Of a stretch of DNA of 64,000 bases, positions 23,724-33,068 are shown one piece after another. Within the stretch, counting starts at the first letter, position 1; each line of letters begins with the position of its first letter. Where the stretch lies: contig NC_084797.1 in NCBI RefSeq assembly GCF_963169125.1, positions 90,305,868-90,369,867 on the forward strand. The letters are read 5' to 3'. The translations under genes and the position numbers were made by a program. The notes beneath the pieces are model-generated. The model was given only the letters and a program-made list of their open reading frames with translations, had not been told where the DNA came from and ran no database searches. The DNA comes from Humulus lupulus (Eukaryota; Streptophyta; Magnoliopsida; Rosales; Cannabaceae).

Positions 23724-24013
23724 CAACCCTGGAGAAGTCGAGGATCAGGGTTGGGTTATTAATGGTCCAAAATCTGTTCGTGAAAAGAAGGCATCCTTGT
23801 AATCCCGAGAATGAGGCTTGTAGTTGAGGGATGAGGCGGCGTACTTTATCAGGGCGTAGTACCCATCCTGATTGGTCTTCTTCCTCGGGGTGGTACGGAA
23901 GATGAAAAAGTACAGGATCTCCGCCGGGGAAGGTGCGGGCTAGTTCCTCTTCCAATACAAAACGTACATCCTCGCGAGTACCTGATAGGCGTTGGGGGAG
24001 AGTTGAGAAGGAG

Positions 24014-25345
24014 TGTAACGCCCTACTACCTTAGGGCCGTTACTAAGTGGGTTTGAAAATAGAGAATGTGCAACTAACAGACTCTACGAGGTTTCTAAAA
24101 CCAAAAGCGTGACTAAACCAGAGTTTAAGGCTGTACTCTTTGAAAATGTTTAGTTTCATTGAAAACATTAAGTATCAAACGTCTGGGATCCCAAAAATAA
24201 GGTTTACAAAATATTTACAACTCAAAAATAGATTTACACCAGGTTAACTATCAAAAGAATAAGTTAATACAGCCATATACAAAATTCCCCCAACCAAAGC
24301 AGTCGGGCAGGCCGAACATGTACGCGCCGCCCCCACGTTCTCCATACTCATGGCCGGTTGACTGACTCCTTGCTTTTACCTGCCACACAGAGCACCCGTG
24401 AGCCGAAGCCCAGCAAGAAAACTCATACAGTATATAACATATGCATAGAATATAGCTGACATATAATCCACTGATAAATAGGAAAACCATCAGGCTGAAC
24501 AAGCACGGCCATGCCGCCCCAGAGGCCTTACCTAAGCCTGGGGTCTCGGTCCTTACCGTAAGGATAACTCATGTATCCATTGGGTCCCACCCTGGCTATA
24601 AGCATTCCATGTGCTAAGTGTTACTTCCGGCCCCAAGGCCGTTCTCGGCCTTCACCACTCTCGGCCTTAGTCATTCATTTCATTATAATCACACATATAG
24701 TACATTTCGAAATAATCATTCAAACATATAATAATTCATTTAAGGTTATACATTTGCACATAATACAATCTAGGGCCGTGCCCTGCAATATCACTGTGGG
24801 CCCATGCCCTGTTCTCGGGTGTTACGGTTTTCTTACCTTTCAATTCGATAGCCTTGATCACCTGACTCCTTGAGCACGATCCTACTTGAGCCCTAGCGCT
24901 TACCTAAGCAAAATTCATAAGTCAAAGTCATTACCAAACCTCAAGTCCAAAACCTAGCCTCGGGACCAATCCCGAGCCCCCGGGAAGTCCTAGATCCCCA
25001 AAACAAAGTGGTGGAATCGAGCCCCGAACCCTAGGTCAAAATCCCTCAACAAAAGCCCAAAAATCCCCTTCTGTGAACAGTGCAGCACTACAGCGCTCTA
25101 AAGAGGGCGCTGTAGCGCTACAAGCAGAACCATACCCCCCAGAAACAGGGGCTAGCGCTACAGCGCCCACTGACTAGCGCTGTAGCGCTAGTTGCAGCCA
25201 CACCACACCCAAAAATCGTTTCTGCGATTTTCCTTCAACCATTTCAACCCCAAACTTGTCCAAACTTTTTTTTAAACCCAAAAACAAACTTATCAACACC
25301 TCACACTCATCCCAAGCATCCCAAGAACTCATACCCCAAGCTCAA
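24014..25345 (-). repeat. Tekay-like LTR 5, truncated
   Basis: Starts TGTAACGCCCTACTACC and matches base for base, apart from roughly twenty differences, the first 1.33 kb of the 5' LTR of element F (30,624-31,956). It then breaks off at CTCAA; the outer ~1.05 kb is missing. The left flank is the antisense ORF of element A, the right flank that of another Tat copy (B). It contains the conserved block (24,372-24,425) and the TAGCGCTA-type palindromes (25,082-25,195). No target duplication can be found because one side was lost. Confidence 0.85.
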
Positions 25346-25830
25346 ATGTCTGCAGGAGTGGGGACCTCCCACTCGTGCTTCTGGAACAAGTACCTCAACC
25401 CTGCCAGCAGACGGTAGGAATTGGGGGGGAGCTGAAATGGGGCCAACCCCACATAATTAAGGAAATCAGCAAAGTACTGATCCAATGGAACGAAGGCCCC
25501 TGCCTTAAAGTGTTCACCGCTCCAGGCCGCGAACGACTCGTCGAGCGGCGAACAGCTCCGCTCGCCCTCCGCAGCAGGTCGGGCCACCACAAACGCTTTC
25601 CCCAGGGCGATATTGTGGGAAAGGAAGACTTTGTTAATCTTCGCCTGATCGGTTATCTTCGAGACAATCCTTTCCGCCTCAAAGAAGGCATCAGGGGTCA
25701 CCTCGACCTCCTTCTCCACTATCGGCCCGAAGCGGGGGATCGGGGAGCTGGGCATCGCCGCCTTCCCTTTGTCCTGCTGGGAGGCCGAGCTGCTGACGTT
25801 CTTCTGTGGGTGATTTCTCTTTGGAGCCAT
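25346..25830 (-). pseudogene. Tat element B antisense ORF, first coding exon (Transposase_28-like)
   Basis: Open for 162 codons from ATG at 25,830: MAPKRNHPQKN, then a Ser/Lys-rich start, VTPDAFFEAERIVSKI, then the family signature PLDQYFADFLNYVGLAPFQL and PNSYRLLAGLRYLF, ending at the junction with LTR 5. It overlaps in homology with the segment starting at 24,013 (QLSPNAYQVL), so it belongs to a different element copy. The start codon lies 8 nt after a splice acceptor (25,839). No stop in the exon itself, but the 3' part is missing. Resembles PF04195 from memory; function unknown. Confidence 0.75.
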
Positions 25831-25838
25831 CTGGTCGC

Positions 25839-26332
25839 CTAACGAACAAAAGAAAACATTTCAGAAAAGGCGACCCAAGCACGAGGAAAAAGCAATTATT
25901 ATTTGCACGAGCTGAGGTAAGCCCAGCCCGTGGAGAGTGGGACCACGCAGTTCGATGAACACGCGCTTGTGCTCCCAACCGATCCCTGATTACTCGGGAT
26001 TCGTGTGTCAGGAGGGTTAGGATAGAATTTTCCTTGGGGGGAAAGGTTCAGTAGGCAGGAAATTGCAAAACCGCTTATGAGGCGTGTTCCCTAAGCTACC
26101 CGGTTTTGCACCCAAAATTCCCAAAACTCCTACCCAGAAATTTTCCCCAGAAAAAACATCCTGAAACCCTTGCTCTAAAGCGATTTTCTACAACAAATAT
26201 GCTAAGACCTAAAAAAGGCTGTCACCCTCCATATCCACAAAACTCAGCAAACCCTTGCATGCAACTACAGTAAATTTTTTTACCTAAACTACAGTAACAT
26301 ATTTTCAAAACATAGAGGATCAGGAAACTTAC
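25839..26332 (-). other. Candidate leader intron of element B antisense gene (494 bp)
   Basis: Minus-strand donor ACT|GTAAGTTT at 26,332 and acceptor TTTGTTCGTTAG at 25,839, 8 nt before the antisense ATG. The 5' exon lies between here and the TATA box at 26,565-26,573. The arrangement is the same as in element D (35,702-36,109). Confidence 0.6.
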
Positions 26333-26564
26333 AGTGTATGGCTGGGAGGTAGACGAAGGTGTTGCGTTGGTAAGAGCTTCGTCGGTGTAATGGCTTCCAA
26401 AGCTTCGGAGAAGTCCGTGCGCCTAAGCTTCTTGAACGCTGAAAGTAGCAGTAACGGGATCAAGGGTTTTGTTCTTCTGGAGATATAGAGAGAAGAAGAA
26501 GAGGAGCTTGAAGCTTGAAAAATTTCGAATAAAAGGGTGGCCCATGCGTAGGGTGGCCACCCCT

Positions 26565-26573
26565 TTTTATATG
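26565..26573 (-). promoter_or_regulatory. TATA box of element B antisense gene
   Basis: On the minus strand ATATAAAAA followed by GGGGTGGCC, 233 bp upstream of the leader-intron donor. Positioned to drive the antisense ORF, not the retrotransposon. Confidence 0.55.
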
Positions 26574-26820
26574 CGTAAAGGATCACGTATAGAGGGCCGT
26601 TGGATGGCCCTGATGGGGGATCCGAGGCCCTCCACTCGAAATACGAAACGACGGCTGGGCATGGGCTAGACCATTAAATGCGGTTCTCATAAGACGTACC
26701 GTTGCCACCCACAATGTTCCACATATCAGACGACTGCATAAAAGGTGGAATGCGAAGAGTTCATGGGGAAGTCCAAAAGCCCCTACTGTGGTCTTATATA
26801 CGACGTGGTCTACCACGAGC
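26574..26820. other. Spacer between antisense promoter and polypurine tract
   Basis: About 250 bp without an ORF in either direction that I can support. It is the far-upstream region of the antisense gene and the last untranslated part of the sense transcript. Confidence 0.4.
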
Positions 26821-26838
26821 AGGAGCTTGGGGGGCAGA
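26821..26838 (+). promoter_or_regulatory. Polypurine tract of Tat element A/B
   Basis: AGGAGCTTGGGGGGCAGA directly precedes TGTACGCC, the LTR start. Elements D (CTTGGGGGGAAAA) and E have the same type of tract, which helped to place the LTR borders. Confidence 0.75.
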
Positions 26839-27575
26839 TGTACGCCCTGGTTTTCCCACGAGCTGATTAGCAAGCCGAGCTGCTGACTAATCGTAGTTAT
26901 CTCATGAACTCCCCTGAAACCGGAGCTTCTGTCATTAGCTCGAGGAAGCCCAAAGGCTCGCCTCCATTGTCCAAGACTGGAGGAGGCCCTCTGAAGGCCG
27001 AAGGTCGAGTCCAGCATGCAGCTCGCGGTACGAGCTGAACATGGAGCTATGACCCCTTGAGAAGTAAACACACGCAAGGTATATATCAGGCATCACGTGT
27101 CTGATATCCCCCTGACTTCTTGGACACGCAGCAGGAACGTGCGTGTTCAGACACCCACGGTGGGGTTGGGCCGTGCGGCCCATTACTTCCTTGCCTATTG
27201 TTTTGACAATACTTATGTGTCAGGTTTAGGAATTAATCATGAATGTCACAGAATTGACACGACAAGTAAGAAGGTCACGGGATGACCTCCCTACCAACTT
27301 CCAGGTGCCTTCTCCTATAAATATGGAGACCTGGGAGTTGATAGGGGTTGGAAAAATAATCCCTTGTAAGAAATACTTTGTAACCAAATACTCAGTATAG
27401 ATCAATAATATTAACTAGTGGAGTAGAAGGATTTTAACCTTCGAACCACTTAAAAACCGTGGTTTGAGTCACCCCTTTCGTCCCCTAAGATCATACATCT
27501 ATTTCGGTTCACATTTAGCACTAATCCTTTTCTCTCATTCTCTTAATTACCTGTTGGCGAAGAACCGCGTCAACA
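26839..27575 (+). repeat. 3' LTR of Tat element A/B
   Basis: TGTACGCC to GCGTCAACA, 737 bp, with a TATA box at 27,316-27,323 (TATAAATA) and a pyrimidine-rich U5. It ends exactly where the minus-strand RNase H sequence of element F resumes (CATAC). Short LTR length suits Tat. Confidence 0.8.
27316..27323 (+). promoter_or_regulatory. TATA box in Tat A/B LTR
   Basis: TATAAATA within CTCCTATAAATATGGAGAC, about 260 bp before the LTR end; the expected core promoter for the genomic RNA. Confidence 0.65.
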
Positions 27576-29220
27576 CATACGCTATCACTTTCCCAGCCTG
27601 CATCAACATGCATCCCAGACCCTGTCTAGAAGCGTCACAGGACCACAAACTTCTCGTCATCTGTTGGCAGGCTCAGCACTGGTGCAGTAATCAACCGCCG
27701 CTTCAACTCTTTAAAGTTATTCTCACATCGATCTGTCCACACATACTTGGTCTTCTTCCTTGTCAATTCTGTCAATGGAGTAGCAATTCTGGAGAACCCC
27801 TCTACAAACCGCCGGTAGTAACCTGCTAGTCCAAGGAAACTTCTAACTTCTGAAACACTGCTGGGTCTAGGCCAATCTCTTACTGCTTCCGTCTTGCTTG
27901 GGTCGACCAGTAACCCATCCATACTGATAATATGGCCTAGAAATGAAACTTGTGATAACCAGAACTCGCATTTGCTAAACTTAGCATATAGCTTATGCTC
28001 TCTCAGCCGCTGCAACACCAGGCGCAGATGATGCTCATGCTCTGTCTCTGACTGGGAGTACACTAGGATATCATCAATAAATACAATCACAAACTTATCC
28101 AGATAATCTTTGAAAATTCTGTTCATCAAATCCATAAATGCTGCTGGGGCATTGGTTAATCCAAAGGACATAACCAGAAATTCATAATGCCCATACCGTG
28201 TCCGAAAAGAAATCTTTGGTACGTCCTCTTCTTTGATCCTCAACTGATAGTAGCCTGATCGGAGATCAATCTTTGAAAACACTGTACTCCCTTGAAGCTG
28301 ATCAAATAAATCGTCGATCCTAGGCAATGGATACTTGTTCTTGATGGTCAACTTATTCAACTCCCTGTAATCAATGCACATCCTGAGCGATCCATCCTTT
28401 TTCTTAACAAATAATACTGGAGCACCCCATGGCGAGAAACTCGGTCTGACAAACCCCAAATCCAGTAGTTCCTGCAACTGAATCTTCAATTCCTTTAATT
28501 CTGCCGGAGCCATTCTGTAGGGTGCCTTGGACACTGGCTCTGCTTCCGGAACCAACTCTATGGCGAACTCAATCTCCCTTTGTGGCGGCAATCCTGGCAG
28601 ATCTGCTGGAAACAAGTCTGGAAACTCACAGACCACTCTGGTTTCATTCGGTCCCTCTGCCGCCAACTTGGAGGAATCTACAATACTCGCTAGGAATCCT
28701 ATGCAACCCTCCTGCATCAGGTCTCTAGCCTTAAGTGCTGAGATCATAGGCACCCGAAGTCCATTCACCGCTCCCACAAACACAAAGGGTGCCTCGCCTT
28801 CTGGTTCAAAGGTCACCATTCGCCGCTTACAGTCAATTGTTGCTCCATACCGCGTTAACCAATCCATTCCTAGTATTATATCAAAATCGTCCATATCTAG
28901 TTGAACCAGGTCAACAAACAATTCTCTACTGTCTATAACTACTGGTAATGCTCTAACCCACCTCCTAGAGACTACCAGTTCTCCTGTTGGCAATAAAGTT
29001 TGAAAACCCCTAGCATACAAAATATTAGGTCTACAAAGCTGATCAATCACCCTAGCAGATACAAATGAGTGAGTAGCACCCGAATCAATCAATGCAGTAA
29101 ACAAAGAACCGGCGCTAAAAATCTGACCTGTCACAACTGAGGGACTGGCCTCCGCCTCAGTCTGAGTCAAAGTGAAAACCCTAGCAGGAGCGAGGCTGTC
29201 TCCCTACTTTGGCTCCTCTT
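27576..29220 (-). pseudogene. Element F pol: protease, RT, start of RNase H
   Basis: The frame is open from 29,170 to 27,635. Protease with intact [10 protein letters not shown] near 29,080 and the GMDWL block. RT with [48 protein letters not shown] and catalytic FIDDILVYS. The connection continues to [10 protein letters not shown], where two bases are missing relative to element G, shifting the frame before CDASRQGLG. The RNase H is cut at 27,576 by the LTR of Tat A/B. One stop lies upstream at 29,204-29,206. All RT and protease catalytic residues visible are intact, unlike in G. Confidence 0.9.
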
Positions 29221-30286
29221 TCCTGGCTTGTGGGCAGTCTTTCTTCAAGTGATTGGTGCTCCCACAAGTAAAACATGCCCTGGTCCGGCACTCGCCCTAA
29301 TGTCGTCGCCTACATCGATGACACATCGGAAAGTTCCTCCAGCTGTCATTTCCGCCCTGACGGCCACCAACAGAACCGCGAACCCTCCTATCAGAACCAT
29401 AAGGAACAAATGAATCTGGTGCTCTCCTTTTCTGCTCACTAGGGCCGCTGCCCCGACTAGGCCCAGAAGAAGAAGGCACTGCCCTCCTGGTATCGCGCCT
29501 AGCAGCGCTATCCTTCCAGATCTGATCCTTAGCCCTCTCAGCAGTAAGGGCCTTATCCACCACTTGTGCATAAGTAGTCTCTGGAGCCAATGTAATACTC
29601 ACATCACGGGCGATCATCACATTCAATCCCCGTATAAACCTATCTCTCCTGGGCGCATCAGTCGGCACTAGCTCTGGCGCAAACTTCGCCAATCTATTAA
29701 ATATCAGGGCGTACTCGGTGACTGATAACCTGCTCTGGGTCAGGTTGATAAACTCATCAGCCTTTGCAGCTCGAACTGCTACACTGTAGTACTTCTCATT
29801 AAAAATGCTCTTGAATTCTTCCCAAGTCATAGTTGCAGTATCCCTTCGCTGCCTTACCACATCCCACCATATTCGTGCATCATTTCTAAGCATATAACTG
29901 GCACAATCAACCCTCTCCTTTCCTTCAACCCTCATAAAATCCAAGATTACAGACATCATATTCATCCACTGCTCAGCCTGCAGTGGGTCTGTTCCGCCCT
30001 CAAAGGTAGGAGGTTGCTGTTTTCTGAATCTTTCATACAGAGGTTCCAACCTGTTCTCAACCACAGGCTGAACCGGAGCTGGTGCTACACTCGGCTGTAG
30101 TGGTAACCCGGTGACTGGTGGAGGAGCTGGTTGCCTCAACTGACTAAGCTCTTCCTCTGTTTTCTTCAATCTAGCCTCCATTTCGGCTAAAATCTGCTGC
30201 CAGTTCTGAGGAGCAGGTGGAGGGTCCTGACCCTGGTTGTCATCCTCGGCCCGGATGCCGCGGAGTCTCGATGATTGGCGAGGCAT
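29221..30286 (-). pseudogene. Element F gag
   Basis: Starts MPRQSSRLRG at 30,286 (an in-frame upstream extension to 30,412 is not conserved in G, so I take this start). Pro/Gln-rich N-terminus, short helical stretch (EMEARLKKTEEELSQLRQ), then the gag core PLYERFRKQQPPTFEGG, RAEQ-like QAEQWMNMM, MTWEEFKSIFNEKYYSVA, and an Arg/Ser-rich tail. The CCHC knuckle is split by TAG at 29,297-29,299, where element G has CAG. Otherwise nearly intact, about 330 codons before the stop. Confidence 0.9.
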
Positions 30287-30608
30287 TACAACTAAATGCC
30301 TGCAATCAGTGACACCGCTCATCAGGCATGATAACAAGGTCCAATTCCACCTCTCAAATTCAACAACAAACAAGATCAACAATCCAAATAACATACATAT
30401 ATCATACAGCACACAACGGGCCTTGCCCTGGCATCATGCATATGTTATGCCATTCATCATGCTCATAATAACCTAAGCAGGCACACAAGGCATTCAAACA
30501 CATATTCAGATATATTAATCAACCATACCAATCAACCCTGAGTCGAGCTTTTCAATGGCAGCGTGCGTACATGTTCGGTCAATCTCCAGAACCAATAAAC
30601 CTTGGCTC

Positions 30609-30620
30609 GCTCTGATACCA
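30609..30620 (-). promoter_or_regulatory. Primer binding site, initiator Met tRNA (element F)
   Basis: Minus strand TGGTATCAGAGC, three bases from the LTR end at 30,624. It identifies the LTR at 30,624-33,009 as the 5' LTR of F. Confidence 0.9.
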
Positions 30621-30623
30621 AGT

Positions 30624-33009
30624 TGTAACGCCCTACTACCTTAGGGTCGTTACTAAGTGAGTTTGAAAATAGAGAATGTGCAACTAACAGACTCTACGAG
30701 GTTTCTAAAACCAAAAGCGTGACTAAACCAGAGTTTAAGGCTGTACTCTTTGAAAATGTTTAGTTTCATTGAAAACATTAAGTATCGAACGTCTGGGATC
30801 CCAAAAATAAGGTTTACAAAATATTTACAACTCAAAAATAGATTTACACCAGGTTAACTATCAAAAGAATAAGTTAATACAGCCATATACAAAATGCCCC
30901 CAACCAAAGCAGTCGGGCAGGCCGAACATGTACGCGCTGCCCCCACGCTCTCCATACTCATGGCCGGTTGACTGACTCCTTGCTTTTACCTGCCACACAG
31001 AGCACCCGTGAGCCGAAGCCCAGCAAGAAAACTCATACAGTATATAACATATGCATAGAATATAGCTGACATATAATCCACTGATAAATAGGAAAACCAT
31101 CAGACTGAACAAGCACGGCCATGCCGCCCCAGAGGCCTTACCTAAGCCTGGGGTCTCGATCCTTACCGTAAGGATAACTCATGTATCCATTGGGTCCCAC
31201 CCTGGCTATAAGCATTCCATGTGCTAAGTGTTACTTCCGACCCCAAGGCCGTTCTCGGCCTTCACCGCTCTCGGCCTTTGCCGTTCATTTCATTATAATC
31301 ACACATATAGTACATTTCGAAATAATCATTCAAACATATAATAATTCATTTAAGGTTATACATTTGCACATAATACAATCTAGGGCCGTGCCCTGCAATA
31401 TCACTGTGGGCCCATGCCCTGTTCTCGGATGTTACGGTTTTCTTACCTTTCAATTCGATAGCCTTGATCACCTGACTCCTTGAGCACGATCCTACTTGAG
31501 CCCTAGTGCTTACCTAAGAAAAATACATAAGTCAAAGTCATTACCAAACCCTCAAGTCTAAAACCTAGCCTCGGGACCAATCCCGAGCCCCCGGGAAGTC
31601 CTAGATCCCCAAAACAAAGTGGTGGAATCGAGCCCCGAACCCTAGGTCAAAATCCCTCAACAAAAGCCCAAAAATCCCCTTCTGTGAATAGTGCAGCGCT
31701 ACAGCGCACTAAAGAGGGCGCTGTAGCGCTACAAGTAGAACCATACCCCCCAGAAACAGGGGCTAGCGCTACAGCGCCCACTGACTAGCGCTGTAGCGCT
31801 AGTTGCAGCCAAACCACACCCAAAAATCGTTTCTGCGATTTTCCTTCAACCATTTCAACCCCAAACTTGTCCAAACTTTTTTTTAAACCCAAAAACAAAC
31901 TTATCAACACCTCACACTCATCCCAAGCATCCCAAGAACTCATACCCCAAGCTCAAGAAACCCAAAACTCAAGATCTACCATAATGAACCCTAAAACCAG
32001 AAATTCATTCAAACAACAAAGATAAGGTCTTAGAAATCATACCGTGGATGGAAATTCGACCTTGAGTTGAACCCTAGACCTCCTTAGCTTGCTCCTTCAC
32101 AACCTTGACCTGATTTCCCCAAAAATCCCATCTATTTAGCTCAAATACACAAGCTCAAACCAGTCAAGCCCTAAAACTGAAATCTCCAAGAACTTACCTC
32201 AAATTTCTGATGTGATCTTGCTAATCCCTTGCCAATCCTCAAGTCTAGCTTAGGATCCTTGATGCTCAGCCTACCCTAGCTCTCCACTGAGCTTAACTCC
32301 AAGAAAAATGAAGGGAAAATGGTGGGAGAGCCACAAATAGATTCTTTTGGAACAAAACCCTTCAGCTTTTCTCTCTTTTCCTTTTTCTTCCTTCTTTCTT
32401 TCTTTTTCAGCCTTAACTCTTTTTCTACTAATTCCACTAAGTATAAAGCTCCCTTTAACTTATCTCTAACAAGCCTAAAGACCAAAATGCCCTCCCTAAT
32501 AATTCTAAACCTTTTTGCCCATGTATTGACATTTTAGTCCTATTACCCAAATTCCCACTAATTCCTCGAGTGTTCCTAATAATTCTCGCTCGCTACCCAA
32601 TACCTGATTAATCACCAATTATACATTCCTCATCATCAAGATTAACCTCAATATTTTTCCAAACTCTCATTTAAACTCCCCAGGCTTAACCCAAGCCGGG
32701 TACAGATTCCCGCTTTGACTTTTCTGCTAACCCACTCATTCTAGGATCGTCTCGAGTCACAGATCACAGATATCAACACAGTCATGCCCAAAATGGCCAA
32801 ATTACAAATATGCTCTTTCTAAGATAATCAGGTCTACATGCATACTAATTCACATAGTCATGCATCTCAAATAATCAAATAGTCATATAACGTGCATTAA
32901 ATCATAATCATGCATTAAACTCATTAAAGTCACACACAAAATCCTATTATGCCCTCCAGGCACACTAATCAAGGCCCTTAAGCCTTATTAGCGATTTTGG
33001 GTCGTTACA
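30624..33009 (-). repeat. 5' LTR of element F
   Basis: TGTAACGCCCTACTACC to GGGTCGTTACA on the + strand, 2386 bp. Contains the conserved block at 30,983-31,033, the minisatellite CTCGGCCTTxxCCGTT near 31,252-31,285, palindromes built on GTAGCGCTAC at 31,696-31,805, the hairpin AAAATCGt..gCGATTTT at 31,813-31,834 and splice-donor-like motifs near 31,445. Its first 1.33 kb is almost the same as LTR 5. Confidence 0.9.
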
Positions 33010-33068
33010 AGGAGCTATCCCTAAAAACTCCAGGAACTCCACAAAATATTGATGTAGGGGTAGGGTAG
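33010..33068 (-). pseudogene. Tat element D antisense ORF, inner fragment
   Basis: On the minus strand this 59-bp piece reads ..LPLHQYFVEFLEFLGIAP, the same signature as in element B (PLDQYFADFLNYVGLAP). It lies between the 5' LTR of F and solo LTR 7 and continues the ORF from 35,265. This proves that F and solo LTR 7 were both inserted in an older Tat copy. Confidence 0.7.

Larger units (their letters stand above)
22669..24013 (-). pseudogene. Element A antisense ORF, 5' exons (Transposase_28-like)
   Basis: Upstream half of the antisense gene, read on the minus strand from 24,013. The first exon reads QLSPNAYQVLARMYVLYWKR, then PSPAEILYFFIF, the signature of the 'putative gypsy type transposon' family (PF04195, from memory). 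A donor GTTG|GTGAGTAT at 23,723 and acceptor TTTGAATAG at 23,642 mark an 82-bp intron. The second exon (..LPEQDLELSFLVTGENLIG.., ..LAGKKINNLEVTKYHQSRKS..) ends at donor GG|GTAAGTCT at 23,219. The acceptor TTTGTTCTTGCAG at 22,910, with a TGCTAAC branch-like motif just upstream, opens a third exon (..SPKAGSATKLLNRGEPSRSW..). The N-terminal part before QLSPN is absent. A few stops. Function unknown. Confidence 0.7.
1..27575 (+). mobile_element. Composite Tat-lineage Ty3/gypsy element A/B (5' end outside window)
   Basis: On the + strand gag, pol with two RNase H domains, a repeat-rich 3' untranslated region, an antisense ORF, a polypurine tract and a 3' LTR follow in the order typical of plant Tat (Ogre/Retand-like) elements. 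The 5' LTR lies before base 1. The right end abuts the RNase H coding sequence of minus-strand Tekay-like element F, so A/B was inserted into F; the expected 5-bp duplication is CATAC at 27,576-27,580, with its partner outside the window. About 17 kb of this span is later insertions. Everything right of 25,345 seems to come from a second Tat copy (B), because its antisense ORF overlaps in homology with that of A. All ORFs carry stops. Lineage assignment rests on the dual RNase H and the antisense ORF. Confidence 0.78.
27576..33009 (-). mobile_element. Tekay-like Ty3 chromovirus F (5' half; rest left of window)
   Basis: Minus-strand element: 5' LTR 30,624-33,009, primer site 30,609-30,620, gag from 30,286, pol until 27,576, where Tat element A/B was inserted in the RNase H domain. 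The remaining RNase H, integrase and 3' LTR must lie before base 1. It was inserted in the antisense ORF of Tat element D; one copy of its target duplication should be AGGAG at 33,010-33,014. It is better preserved than G: 511 codons of protease-RT are open. Confidence 0.88.

Noticed and set aside
25375..25842. 155-codon + strand frame
   Set aside because: Mirror of the antisense ORF of element B, which has the recognisable family signature on the minus strand.
27464..27829. 121-codon + strand frame
   Set aside because: Spans the junction between the Tat LTR and minus-strand pol of F; a chance frame.
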